Source of the DNA: JAZGGS01 sp963714405
Lineage (GTDB): Bacteria; Bacteroidota; Ignavibacteria; Ignavibacteriales; Ignavibacteriaceae
DNA: 64,000 nucleotides
Assembly (NCBI GenBank): GCA_963714405.1
Contig: CAVQOH010000006.1
Coordinates: 1-64,000, forward strand
Direction of reading: 5' to 3'
Positions 45,715 to 55,099 of the stretch are shown here, piece after piece. A model generated the notes under the pieces. The model was given only the letters and a program-made list of their open reading frames with translations. It did no database searches and was not told the DNA's origin. Position 1 is the stretch's first letter. The number at the start of each line of letters is the position of its first letter. Both the position numbers and the translations under genes were made by a program.

Positions 45715-46767
45715 ATGATTAAAAAATTTAATTTGGGATTTCTTTTTTTTGTTACGACATCAATAGCAACTCTACTTTTTTCTGCATCCTGCACAAAAGA
45801 AGTCCCGCCCTCTGAACTAAAAACAATTTCCGGCACAACAATGGGTACTACTTTTACTGTTAAAATTGTTGATGATAAAAATATTACAGTTAACTACGAT
45901 TCACTTGATTTGAAAATAAAAAACCTTCTTGCAGAAATAAACAAACAGATGTCAACTTATATTCCTGAATCTGAAATTTCTAAATTTAACAATTATGACT
46001 CTACTAGCTGGTTTAGCATTTCTTATGATTTTGCTTCTTTAGTACAAACTTCATTAAATATTAGCAAGCAGACAGGAGGAGCTTTTGATATTACTGTTGG
46101 ACCTCTGGTTAACTTATGGGGTTTTGGACCTGAATTAAAAAATACAGAGATACCCGGTGTAAAAGATTTATTAAATGCTAAATCAAAAACAGGTTACCAT
46201 TTAATCGATGTAAAAATTGATACTCCATCTGTGCGGAAATCAATTGCAGATGCTTATATTGATTTATCTGCAATTGCAAAAGGGTTTGCAGTTGATAAAA
46301 TTTGTGAACATCTATCTTCTATAGAAATTAAAAATTATATGGTTGAAATTGGCGGAGAAGTAAAAACAGCTGGTAAAAATAATAAAAATGAATCCTGGAA
46401 AATAGGAATTGAAACACCGGATAATCAATCAACTATTCAAGAAATTATTTCAATAAGTAATTACGCCCTTGCAACCTCAGGCGATTATAATAATTATTTT
46501 GAAGAAAATGATGTTAGATATTCACACACAATTGATCCGAAAACGGGAATGCCTGTTACACACAAACTAGCCTCCGTTACGGTATTGCATAGGAGCTGTA
46601 CTCTTGCAGATGCTTACGCTACAGCAATTGATGTGATGGGCCCCACAGCAGGATATGATTTTGCACTGAAAGAGAATTTAAATATCCTTATGATTGTTAG
46701 AGAGAATGCCAGTTTTAAAAAAATAACAACTTCTGGTTTTAATAAATTTATTCATTCTGAAAATTAA
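45715..46767 (+). CDS. apbE: FAD:protein FMN transferase ApbE (lipoprotein)
   Basis: About 350 residues from ATG 45715, chosen because it opens a lipoprotein signal (MIKKFNLGFLFFVTTSIATL, LLFSASC). A frame upstream to 45661 overlaps the CBS gene. Typical ApbE motifs are ISGTTMGTTFTVKI, GAFDITVGPLVNLWGFG, YIDLSAIAKGFAVDKI, GEVKTAGKN and HTIDPKTGMPVTHKLASVTV, followed by the metal-binding ADAYATAIDVMG. ApbE attaches FMN to the threonines of NqrB and NqrC in the periplasm. Its place directly after nqr, followed by nqrM, repeats the order known from Vibrio. Confidence 0.95.
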   Translation: MIKKFNLGFLFFVTTSIATLLFSASCTKEVPPSELKTISGTTMGTTFTVKIVDDKNITVNYDSLDLKIKNLLAEINKQMSTYIPESEISKFNNYDSTSWFSISYDFASLVQTSLNISKQTGGAFDITVGPLVNLWGFGPELKNTEIPGVKDLLNAKSKTGYHLIDVKIDTPSVRKSIADAYIDLSAIAKGFAVDKICEHLSSIEIKNYMVEIGGEVKTAGKNNKNESWKIGIETPDNQSTIQEIISISNYALATSGDYNNYFEENDVRYSHTIDPKTGMPVTHKLASVTVLHRSCTLADAYATAIDVMGPTAGYDFALKENLNILMIVRENASFKKITTSGFNKFIHSEN

Positions 46768-46776
46768 CGACGAATC

Positions 46777-46998
46777 ATGACTTATTTAGCAGTTTTTGTT
46801 TTTATGGTATTAGCATTCCTTTTCATGGCGGCGATGCTTTATTTTAGCAAATACAAGCAAAGGGAAAGTGGATGCTGCGCAGATACCATAGAATCAACGG
46901 AATATGCTGAAGATTCCTGCTTTACCTGTCCGAATAAAAAAAATGATAAGCGCATCTCTGATCAAATTGAAAAACTAAATACAGCTCACAATACTTAA
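46777..46998 (+). CDS. nqrM: Na+-NQR maturation protein NqrM-like
   Basis: 73 residues: one N-terminal membrane helix (LAVFVFMVLAFLFMAAMLYF) and a cytoplasmic tail with four cysteines (SGCCADT ... DSCFTCPNKK). This is the layout of NqrM (DUF539), which is needed to assemble the iron centre between NqrD and NqrE. In Vibrio it also follows apbE. The cysteine spacing (CC and CxxC) differs a little from proteobacterial NqrM, so the call relies partly on context. Spacing to apbE is 9 bases. Confidence 0.8.
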   Translation: MTYLAVFVFMVLAFLFMAAMLYFSKYKQRESGCCADTIESTEYAEDSCFTCPNKKNDKRISDQIEKLNTAHNT

Positions 46999-47109
46999 TT
47001 CTAAGTATTATTTATTCTCGTATAATCTGAACAAAGAAAAAAGTAAACTGCAATTCAATTGCAGGTTATATTACTATTTTAGTTTTTAATACTTATTTTT
47101 ACCTGCAAG

Positions 47110-48147
47110 ATGAATAACAAGTTAACAGAACAATCCCGCGCAGTAAAATTTCTTGTTGTTGCTGCCTCATTTGTAATTATTGTTGCTGGTATGCAAGCTG
47201 CGGGATCAATTATTGTACCCTTCCTGCTTGCGGTATTTATCACAATTGTTGTCTCCCCTCCTTACTTCTGGCTGCAGGAAAAAGGCGTACCAAAAGTCTT
47301 AGCTATGTTAATTGTAATTTTCTCTTTCATTTTTATTATTTCAATAATTGGATTGTTGATTGGAACTTCCATAAATGATTTCACTTCAAAATTACCTTTA
47401 TACGAAACAAAATTAACATCGCAGATTCAGGGCATAATCACCTGGCTTACTCAAAATGGTATTTTAGAAAAGAACATCAATCTTAGCGAAATGTTTAATC
47501 CCTCCTCTGTTTTTGAAATTGTAGCAAATGCTTTTAATGAAGTTAGTGCACTTTTTGCAAATGGATTTCTTATTATCCTTATGATAATTTTTATGCTGCT
47601 GGAATTGTCAAGCATCCCTTTAAAACTAAAAAAAATGTTCACTGATCCTGAATCAACTATAAAACGCGTTAACTCTATCTTTGAAAATATAAATAAGTAC
47701 ATAGCCATTAAAACAGCTATAAGTATTGCGACGGGTTTACTTGTTACGATTTTCTTATTTATTGTTGGTGTTGATTATCCTATCTTATGGGGTGTTCTGG
47801 CCTTCGCATTAAATTTTATACCAACCATAGGATCTATCATTGCTTTAATCCCTGCACTTCTCTTAACAATAGTACAACTTGGATTTGGAGATGCGTTTAT
47901 AGTTCTTATAGGTTACCTTGTTATCAATACAATTATGGGTAATATTCTTGAACCAAGATGGATGGGAAAGGGTTTGGGTTTATCTACTTTAGTTGTTTTC
48001 ATCTCACTTATTTTTTGGGGATGGATTCTTGGACCTGTTGGAATGCTTCTATCTGTTCCACTTACAATTACAATAAAGATCATACTTGATAGCTCGGATG
48101 AAACAAGATGGTTTGCAGTTTTACTTGGTCCTGAAAAAACTGATTAA
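47110..48147 (+). CDS. AI-2E family (PerM-like) transporter
   Basis: 345 residues with about eight transmembrane segments. Family hallmarks are the N-terminal AGSIIVPFLLAVFITIVVSP, the amphipathic linker region with FEVVSAL-like helices, IKTAISIATGLLVTIFLFIV and the conserved WGVLAFALNFIPTIGSIIAL and PRWMGKGLGLSTLVVFISLI. The family was named for AI-2 export by TqsA, but most members are ion or solute exporters of unknown substrate. It starts 110 bases after nqrM and is followed after 9 bases by the PAP2 gene. Confidence 0.92.
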   Translation: MNNKLTEQSRAVKFLVVAASFVIIVAGMQAAGSIIVPFLLAVFITIVVSPPYFWLQEKGVPKVLAMLIVIFSFIFIISIIGLLIGTSINDFTSKLPLYETKLTSQIQGIITWLTQNGILEKNINLSEMFNPSSVFEIVANAFNEVSALFANGFLIILMIIFMLLELSSIPLKLKKMFTDPESTIKRVNSIFENINKYIAIKTAISIATGLLVTIFLFIVGVDYPILWGVLAFALNFIPTIGSIIALIPALLLTIVQLGFGDAFIVLIGYLVINTIMGNILEPRWMGKGLGLSTLVVFISLIFWGWILGPVGMLLSVPLTITIKIILDSSDETRWFAVLLGPEKTD

Positions 48148-48156
48148 CTAAACTTA

Positions 48157-48966
48157 TTGATGATGAAAAGAAAATTCTACTTTATTATTACCTTTTTGAT
48201 TTTTATAAATGCCTGTAATTCCACTTTTGCACAATCACCATTTAAGTTAAAAACAGATAAAGATATGCTATTAATTGGCAGTGGATTGGGATTAGGTATT
48301 CTAACGTTAAGTTTAAAGAATAATGTTGATCCGATTAAATATGAGGAACTGCAGAGTTTATCCAGAGAAAATGTAAACTTTTTTGACCGGGGGGCAACCT
48401 ACAATTGGTCCCCTGATGCCAATGTTGTAAGCGATTATTTGCTTAGTGCAGTGCTTGTCTCCCCCACACTACTTTTGCTGTCGGATAATATACGCGATGA
48501 TTTTGGAGCGTTTTCAGTAATGTATATTGAAAATCTTTTTTTATCTTTTGCGGTAGTTCACATTGCGAAAATTATTGTGAAACGCAAGAGACCTTATGCG
48601 TATAATCCTAATGCTCCATTAAGTAAAAAATCCGATAATATTGCACGGTTTTCTTTTTTTTCAGGACATACTACACATGCATTTTCTTCTGCCGTTTTTT
48701 TATCTACCGTTTATTCAGAATATTATCAAGATTCAAAATGGAAATCCTACATTTGGGGAATGTCATTACTATCAGCATCTCTTACAAGTTATTTAAGATA
48801 TGCATCAGGAGATCACTTCCCAACTGATATTATTGTTGGGGCAGTTGTTGGAAGCGCAATTGGTTATCTAATTCCTTTAATACATAAAGTTGATAATAGT
48901 GATGAACAGCACAATGGAATTGCACCAGGATACAATAATGTTATTACATTGCAGTTTGTATTTTAA
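48157..48966 (+). CDS. PAP2-family membrane phosphatase
   Basis: 269 residues with signal peptide and membrane segments. All three catalytic motifs are present: KIIVKRKRPYAYNP (motif 1, KxxxxxxRP), FFSGHTTHAF (motif 2, SGH) and LRYASGDHFPTDIIVGAVVG (motif 3, RxxxxxHxxxD). The enzyme removes phosphate from lipid phosphates or undecaprenyl pyrophosphate at the periplasmic face. The C-terminal ~30 residues (NGIAPGYNNVITLQFVF) resemble an outer-membrane-type end, and the secreted start suggests an outer-membrane rather than inner-membrane protein, as in some Bacteroidota. Confidence 0.9.
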   Translation: MMMKRKFYFIITFLIFINACNSTFAQSPFKLKTDKDMLLIGSGLGLGILTLSLKNNVDPIKYEELQSLSRENVNFFDRGATYNWSPDANVVSDYLLSAVLVSPTLLLLSDNIRDDFGAFSVMYIENLFLSFAVVHIAKIIVKRKRPYAYNPNAPLSKKSDNIARFSFFSGHTTHAFSSAVFLSTVYSEYYQDSKWKSYIWGMSLLSASLTSYLRYASGDHFPTDIIVGAVVGSAIGYLIPLIHKVDNSDEQHNGIAPGYNNVITLQFVF

Positions 48967-49010
48967 ATTATTATTCCCCATATAAGATAACTATGAACAG
49001 GATTTTTTAA

Positions 49011-49586
49011 ATGAAGTTAGTTACAGTTTTAGGCAGCCTAAATGAAGATGGCTCATGTGCACATTCTCTAAATATTGTTCAGGATGAATTAAAAAAGAAT
49101 GATGAAATTGAATTAGTGGAAATAAATCCAAAAAACTTTATCCTTCCATTCCCCGGGCAGCAAATTACAAATTCCAGCGAAGTAAAGCTGCAAAAATTAT
49201 TTGATAATGCATCAGGTGTAATTATTTCAACTCCTGAATATCATGGAAGTATTAGCAGTATAGTAAAATTAATTATCGAAAACCTGGGTTTTCCCTCAGT
49301 ACTGGCAGGTAAGCCAGTTTCTCTGCTTGGTGTTGCCGGGGGTTCGATTGGTGCTATAAAATCTTTAGAACAGTTGCGCAGCATTTGTTCTCATGTAGGA
49401 GCAATAGTACTACCTGCTGCTGTTTCAATTCCAAATGTACATTCAGTTTTTGATAAAAATGGAAATTGCCTTGATCCCCGTATAGATAAAAGATTAAGAA
49501 CTTTAGCAAATCAACTGGTAAAATATGCTGAAAAGCATGAGTGTCCAGAACAAGCGCTGGAACAGCAAGTTAGGCAAAATCTATAG
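49011..49586 (+). CDS. NADPH-dependent FMN reductase family protein
   Basis: 191 residues, soluble, with a flavodoxin-like fold. Motifs are VTVLGSLNEDGSCAHSL (phosphate loop), ISTPEYHGSISSIVKLIIEN (typical STPEYxGSxPxxLKNxxD variant) and LLGVAGGSIGAIKSLEQLRS. It probably reduces FMN or quinones with NAD(P)H; chromate or azo reductases share the fold. It stands between the PAP2 and TonB receptor genes, with a hairpin terminator after it. Confidence 0.88.
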   Translation: MKLVTVLGSLNEDGSCAHSLNIVQDELKKNDEIELVEINPKNFILPFPGQQITNSSEVKLQKLFDNASGVIISTPEYHGSISSIVKLIIENLGFPSVLAGKPVSLLGVAGGSIGAIKSLEQLRSICSHVGAIVLPAAVSIPNVHSVFDKNGNCLDPRIDKRLRTLANQLVKYAEKHECPEQALEQQVRQNL

Positions 49587-49624
49587 TTCCAATATTATAT
49601 TCATCAAACTAAATTGCATGTAAT

Positions 49625-49661
49625 TTAAACAACAAACCATATTCTGAATGGTTTTGTTTAA
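49625..49661 (+). terminator. Probable terminator after the FMN reductase gene
   Basis: TTAAAC.AACAAACCAT pairs with ATGGTTTT.GTTTAA around a 7-base loop, and a T-rich tract (ATATTTTTAT) follows. Confidence 0.65.
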
Positions 49662-49718
49662 GTAATATATTTTTATAAAATTTCTGCATGATTTTTTTCA
49701 ACTTCTACAGAATATTAT

Positions 49719-51863
49719 ATGTATAACAAATATTTTCTCTTCTCATTACTACTATTCTTAATTATTTTAATTCCAAAAATCCACTCACAGGAAAAAACAA
49801 AAATTGATACAACTCTTCCTTTAATTTTACTGGATAGTCTGTATTTTGAAATTGATGATGTTGTGATTACGGGAACGCGAGTGAAGAAAAAAATTATTGA
49901 TATTCCTTATTCAGTTTACAGGTTAAAGGGAAGAAACTACCAATTTGATAGAAAAATTGGGATAGATGAAGTACTTACATCGGTTCCCGGTGTGTTTATG
50001 CAATCAAGATATGGTAACCACGATGTGCGTATTGCTATTCGCGGGTTTGGCAGCAGATCAAATTCCGGAATAAGAGGAGTAAGAATTTTATTAGATGATA
50101 TTCCTGAATCAGAACCAGATGGGCAGACAAGAATTGAAGCAATAGATTTTAATTCTGTTGGAAGTATAGAACTTGTAAAGGGAAACTCTTCATCATTATA
50201 TACAAACGCTCCGGGGGGAGTTGTAAATTTTATTAATGATATTGATTTTCAAAGAAGTTCAGTAATAAATTTTAATCAGTTTGGTTCATTCGGATTAAGA
50301 AGAAATGGATTTAAAGCTGCAATTCGAACAGAGAATTATGGATTGCTTACAACTTACAGTTATCATAATTATACTGGCTTCAGAGAACATAATAATGAAT
50401 ATTGGCACATCTTAAATACTGTTCTTGAAACTACTCCGGGTGATAATTCAAGCTTAAAAATACTTGGTTATTTTGTTGATGGAGAGTTGCAACTTCCAGG
50501 TTCTCTAACTAAAGAAGAGTTTATTGAAGATCCCTTGCAACCTGATCAGCGTCAGGTTGATAGAGATAGCAGAAGAAAATCAGTTAAAGGAAGAATTGGG
50601 ATAAGGTTTAATTCCAGCTTAGGCTCTTCGCTTAAAGATGAAATTGAAATTACTGCATACGGAACTATTAAATATTTTCATCGTCCTGCCAGAACTTACA
50701 GAATAATAAACCGTAACGGATTAGGAACAGATATAAAATATATTAACAAAACTTCTTTTTGGAACAGACAAAACGAATTTATTATCGGGACTGATCTTTT
50801 ACTGCAACCCGCAACAATCGAAAATTACGATAACATTAATGGACAAAAAGGAGATCAACTTAACACACTTGTTGCAGAAAATATTAGTAACACCGGTTTT
50901 TATTTATCAAACAATTTTGAAATTCTAAATGATAAACTCTTCATATTATTAACCGGAAGGTATGATGATATAACTTACGATTTGCAGGATCAGCTGCTTG
51001 GTTCTCGTTCGGATATAAGAACTTTCAATGCCTTTACTCCAAAAGTAGCTCTTAACTATAAATTAACTCCTCACATTGCCTTGTACACTTCTTACGGAGC
51101 CAGCTTTGATAGCCCCGCAAAAAATGAACTTGAAAGTTTTGATCCTTCAAGATTGCTTAACCAGGAACTTGAGGCTCAGGAATCCAAAAATTTTGAAATT
51201 GGTATTAAAGGCAACCTGGTAAACTTTGATTCTGAATTTCTTTCAAGAATGATTTTTGAGGCAACCTACTTTAATATTAATATTGATAACGAAATCGTTC
51301 CATGGGAAGTTTTTGGCGATGTATTTTTCAGAAACGCTGCTAATACTTTAAGACAAGGAATTGAAGTTGGCACAGATTTGAATGTTTTTAAAGGGCTGAA
51401 TTTAAATATTGCATATACTTTTTCTGATTTCAAATACAAAACATATTCCGCAAAAACAATTGAGATTGATACTACGGGAAACATTGTGGAAGCAGAAAAT
51501 AATTTTTCAGGGAATGTTGTTCCAAGTGTACCAAAGCATAATATTTATTTTGCACTTTCATACAATGCGGTAATTTCAAATCAATTTACGGGATTTTTAA
51601 AAACCAGTTTAAGAACAGTAAGTGGATTATGGGTTGATGATGCAAATTCTGATAAAACAGATGGTTACAGTATCCTAAATATGGTTGCAGGTATCGATTT
51701 ACTTTTCGGTAATTTTAATATTATGGTATCCGCTGGAGTAAATAATCTTTTAGATAAACTTTATGTTGGCTTTACAAATACTAACTCAGCAGATAAAAGA
51801 TTTTACGAAGCTGGTGAACCAAGAAACTACTTTGGATCCATAAATCTTGGTTATGTATTTTGA
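49719..51863 (+). CDS. TonB-dependent siderophore/metal-type receptor
   Basis: 714 residues. A signal peptide (MYNKYFLFSLLLFLIILIPK) is followed by the TonB box-like DVVITGTRVKKK and a plug (GIDEVLTSVPGVFMQSRYG, VRIAIRGFGSRSNSGIRGVR, PESEPDGQTRIEAIDFNSVG, NAPGGVVNFI). The barrel ends NYFGSINLGYVF with terminal Phe. The plug resembles FecA/PupA-type receptors for iron chelates. Unlike the 28190-30772 receptor it lacks the carboxypeptidase-like domain. It is followed after 70 bases by a T9SS Asp-box protein. Ligand uncertain; no iron-uptake regulator is next to it. Confidence 0.9.
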   Translation: MYNKYFLFSLLLFLIILIPKIHSQEKTKIDTTLPLILLDSLYFEIDDVVITGTRVKKKIIDIPYSVYRLKGRNYQFDRKIGIDEVLTSVPGVFMQSRYGNHDVRIAIRGFGSRSNSGIRGVRILLDDIPESEPDGQTRIEAIDFNSVGSIELVKGNSSSLYTNAPGGVVNFINDIDFQRSSVINFNQFGSFGLRRNGFKAAIRTENYGLLTTYSYHNYTGFREHNNEYWHILNTVLETTPGDNSSLKILGYFVDGELQLPGSLTKEEFIEDPLQPDQRQVDRDSRRKSVKGRIGIRFNSSLGSSLKDEIEITAYGTIKYFHRPARTYRIINRNGLGTDIKYINKTSFWNRQNEFIIGTDLLLQPATIENYDNINGQKGDQLNTLVAENISNTGFYLSNNFEILNDKLFILLTGRYDDITYDLQDQLLGSRSDIRTFNAFTPKVALNYKLTPHIALYTSYGASFDSPAKNELESFDPSRLLNQELEAQESKNFEIGIKGNLVNFDSEFLSRMIFEATYFNINIDNEIVPWEVFGDVFFRNAANTLRQGIEVGTDLNVFKGLNLNIAYTFSDFKYKTYSAKTIEIDTTGNIVEAENNFSGNVVPSVPKHNIYFALSYNAVISNQFTGFLKTSLRTVSGLWVDDANSDKTDGYSILNMVAGIDLLFGNFNIMVSAGVNNLLDKLYVGFTNTNSADKRFYEAGEPRNYFGSINLGYVF

Positions 51864-51933
51864 TGTGGCTTATGCATTCCTTTTTAATTATTATTGTCTC
51901 TAAAATAAACTAGCTAAGGAACCATCCTGAAAA

Positions 51934-53556
51934 ATGCCTCAAACTTTTATTAAAATTCTATTCATTCACATTTTGTTCATCACTGTTTGCTACGCTCAAA
52001 CAGGCAATAATAAAACAACTTCTCTTATAATTGGAGATAGTTATAGAATTTATCCAAGTAATGTTACACAATCAGAAGTTTTTATAGTTAATCATCCAGC
52101 TAATCCCGATATTATGTGGTCATCCGCAAATACTTATAACTTTTCACCCTTTTTTATAAGTGAAGGGATTTATGTAACAACAAATGGTGGAACAAGTTGG
52201 AGAGGAAGTGATACTTGCAAAGGCCAACCCATTTCACTTCACGGAGGTGATCCGGGAATTGCAATTGATAAGGAAGGAAGATTTATAATTACCCGCCTCG
52301 GATTTACACCCGGCTTGTTTTCTCATTATTCAACCGATAATGGTTTAACATGGTCGTTTCAAAAATTAATTAGTAACGATGATCTTGAAAGAGCCACTTT
52401 AACAACTGATGCCACAACTTCAAGCAATTTTTTTGGAAGAACTTACGCAGTATGGATTAAAAGAGCACCACCCTTCCCTCTGGTAGTTGCTTACACAAAT
52501 AACGGCGGAGAAAACTGGAACCCTCAATTACAGGTAAACAATCCCATTCAAAGAAGTGCCGGAGGAGAAATTAAAATGGGATTAAATGGTACAGTACATA
52601 CTTGCTGGGCAGGTGTTACAAATGTTTCACCTTTTACAGAAGATTTTATAGGTTTTGCTTCTTCAACAGATGGCGGAATTAATTGGTCAGTTCAGGAGAA
52701 TGTTTTTGATATGAACGGTATTGCAGGTCTCTTAACTGAAAAAGCAAATATTCGTGTTAATGGTTTACCGCGCATAGCTGTTGATACTAGTGGTGGAACG
52801 AGAAACGGCTGGATTTATATAGTAACTACGCAAAAAAATCTGTCTCCTGCAGGTAGTGATCCTGATATAATTTTAAATAGATCCTCTGATAACGGAAATA
52901 CCTGGTCTTCATCAATTAGAGTGAACCAGGATCCATTGAACAATGGTGCGATTCAATATTTTCCAGCTGTGCATGTTGATAAACTTGGTGGATTAAATGT
53001 TTTGTTCTATGATGATAGAAATACATCAAGTGATTCTACAGGAGTATTTTTAGCCCGCTCTGAAGATGGCGGAAATAATTGGCGAGAATTTGAAATCAGT
53101 GATCATAATTTTAAACCCACGCCTATTGCTGGAACTGTTCAAGGGTATCAGGGAGATAACATTGATATTAGCTCTGCAAATGGTAAGCTATGGCCTGTAT
53201 GGATGGATAACTCAACCGGAATTTACCAGATATGGACTGTACCAATTGAGATATCATCTGTTAAAGTTGATAATCAGCTAAATAATCTGCCAAATAGTTT
53301 TAATTTAGAGCAAAATTTCCCAAATCCTTTTAACCCTGGTACAACAATAAAATTCAAAATACCAGTATTAAGTTTTGTAACAATTAAAGTTTACGATGTT
53401 TTAGGAAATGAAGTTACAACACTTGTTAATGAGGAAAAATCACCCGGTAATTACGAAGTTAGTTTTAATGGTGAGAATTTAATTAGTGGAATTTATTTTT
53501 TTAAACTATCCACAAATACATTTACAAAAACTCTCAAAATGATTTTAATTAAATAA
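51934..53556 (+). CDS. T9SS-exported sialidase-like Asp-box protein
   Basis: 540 residues. The signal peptide (FIKILFIHILFITVCYA) is followed by a six-bladed-propeller-type domain with at least five Asp boxes: VTTNGGTSWRG, YSTDNGLTWSF, YTNNGGENWNP, SSTDGGINWSV, RSSDNGNTWSS and RSEDGGNNWRE, as in sialidases and related glycoside hydrolases. The sialidase Arg triad is not evident, so activity is uncertain. The C-terminus is a T9SS sorting domain (NFPNPFNPGTTIKFKIPVLS, KVYDVLGNEVTTLVNEEKSP, TLKMILIK). It lies downstream of a TonB receptor and converges with the next gene. Confidence 0.85.
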   Translation: MPQTFIKILFIHILFITVCYAQTGNNKTTSLIIGDSYRIYPSNVTQSEVFIVNHPANPDIMWSSANTYNFSPFFISEGIYVTTNGGTSWRGSDTCKGQPISLHGGDPGIAIDKEGRFIITRLGFTPGLFSHYSTDNGLTWSFQKLISNDDLERATLTTDATTSSNFFGRTYAVWIKRAPPFPLVVAYTNNGGENWNPQLQVNNPIQRSAGGEIKMGLNGTVHTCWAGVTNVSPFTEDFIGFASSTDGGINWSVQENVFDMNGIAGLLTEKANIRVNGLPRIAVDTSGGTRNGWIYIVTTQKNLSPAGSDPDIILNRSSDNGNTWSSSIRVNQDPLNNGAIQYFPAVHVDKLGGLNVLFYDDRNTSSDSTGVFLARSEDGGNNWREFEISDHNFKPTPIAGTVQGYQGDNIDISSANGKLWPVWMDNSTGIYQIWTVPIEISSVKVDNQLNNLPNSFNLEQNFPNPFNPGTTIKFKIPVLSFVTIKVYDVLGNEVTTLVNEEKSPGNYEVSFNGENLISGIYFFKLSTNTFTKTLKMILIK

Positions 53557-53589
53557 CTTAGAGCCGTTCACTAAAGTTTCACATATTAT

Positions 53590-54888
53590 CTATTTTAACA
53601 AAATCATTTTCTTTGTTTCAATCCAATTTCCTGCTCTAATCTGGTAATAGTAAATCCCGCCTGGTTTGTTCTCGGCAATCCAATTTATGCTGTATGTGCC
53701 AATTTCTTTATACGAATCTTCAAGTAATGTTATTCTGTTTCCTAATAGATCAAAAATTGTCATCTCAACATGTGCGGAAAAAGGAATAGTATAATTTATA
53801 GTTGTAGATGAATTGAAAGGATTAGGATAATTCTGGGCAAGATTAAAATCGAATGGACTAGATTTAATTTCATCAATGTAAGGAGTTGTAATTGGATATT
53901 TATACTTGATAATTGCGCCATTCATTCCAACACCGTATCCTGTAAGGGTATCTGTAAAAACAATTTCATAAATAGAATGGTTATTAAGTGTTGGAATCTC
54001 TATCCAGGTTGCACCTGTATCTAAGGTATACATCATATTTTGTGCGAAGCTAAGAGGTGCCCATCCCTCAGATTTTGTTCGGAATGAGACGGATGTAGCA
54101 ACACCAAACATTCCAAGTTCTTCATGAAGCCAATCATCTCCACCATTAGTTGTTCTAACTACACTAACTCCAAAAAATTCCGGATCACCACCTACCCCAA
54201 GAATGTTCAGGGAATCAATAAAATAGAGCTGCTGAACCGGCTCAGGTGAAACACCTTTAGCTTTCCAACTATCTCCCCCGTTCGTTGTTCTCCATATTAC
54301 ACCTGAAATATCAATAGCTCCACCACTCACAAATGCATACTGTTCGTTGTAAAAATTAAACCGCATTGGTGGAAAATAAGCAAAGGCTCCAGAATCTATA
54401 TTTGCATCTTCCCAGTTCATACCTCCATCTGTTGTAAAAAGCATTTTACCAGGGAATCCACCCATCCAGCCATGAAGGGTATCCAGAAAGTAAATAGAAT
54501 TCATAAAAACATATTCTTCACGATAGAATTCAACATTCCAGTTAACTCCACCATTTGTAGTGCTCAAAATTGAAGTTCCAATAGGCTGGATAAATTCATT
54601 CCAGGTAATTGCCCAACCCCTGCTTTCATCAAGAAAAAATATATCCTTAATATTACTGTTAGTATTTGTAACTTGCTCAACCCAGTTTTCTCCTCCATCA
54701 GATGTGAAAATAACTAAACCGGAATCACCAGCAACCCAACCTGTAAGACTATCTGCAAAATGAAGTGCTCTTAAAAAATTAGTGGTTGGACTGTTAAGTT
54801 CAAACCAATGATTCTGTGCATGGATTTGCGAGATTTGGATTGAGAGCAGCAAAGTAAAAACTAACATTGAAAAATATTTTTTCATCAA
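53590..54888 (-). CDS. T9SS-exported Ycf48-like photosystem-stability-factor-type propeller protein
   Basis: 432 residues. A signal peptide (MKKYFSMLVFTLLLSIQISQ) precedes repeated blades of the Ycf48/Hcf136 type: DSLTGWVAGDSGLVIFTSDG, GENWVEQVTN, STTNGGVNWNV, TTDGGMNWED and RTTNGGDSWKA. A T9SS sorting domain ends the protein (NYPNPFNSSTTINYTIPFSA, IFDLLGNRITLLED, ETKKMILLK). In this phylum such proteins are surface binding modules unrelated to photosynthesis. It is transcribed toward the 51934-53556 gene, with only 33 bases between the stops. Confidence 0.85.
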   Translation of the reverse strand: MMKKYFSMLVFTLLLSIQISQIHAQNHWFELNSPTTNFLRALHFADSLTGWVAGDSGLVIFTSDGGENWVEQVTNTNSNIKDIFFLDESRGWAITWNEFIQPIGTSILSTTNGGVNWNVEFYREEYVFMNSIYFLDTLHGWMGGFPGKMLFTTDGGMNWEDANIDSGAFAYFPPMRFNFYNEQYAFVSGGAIDISGVIWRTTNGGDSWKAKGVSPEPVQQLYFIDSLNILGVGGDPEFFGVSVVRTTNGGDDWLHEELGMFGVATSVSFRTKSEGWAPLSFAQNMMYTLDTGATWIEIPTLNNHSIYEIVFTDTLTGYGVGMNGAIIKYKYPITTPYIDEIKSSPFDFNLAQNYPNPFNSSTTINYTIPFSAHVEMTIFDLLGNRITLLEDSYKEIGTYSINWIAENKPGGIYYYQIRAGNWIETKKMILLK

Positions 54889-55099
54889 AACAACTTATTA
54901 AAATTTATTATTTTAGCAGAATTAATCTGTAATGATCGTAGTTTTACACAATATTATATGAATTGAATTGATACCATTAAATCGTATTACTACTAATTTA
55001 CAAATTTAATCTAAGATAGGAAGTAGAAAAGTTTCACTCTGTAATAAGATTTTATTTATATTTGGCGTTTAAATTTTTAACAACGGAAAGAGAATATTT

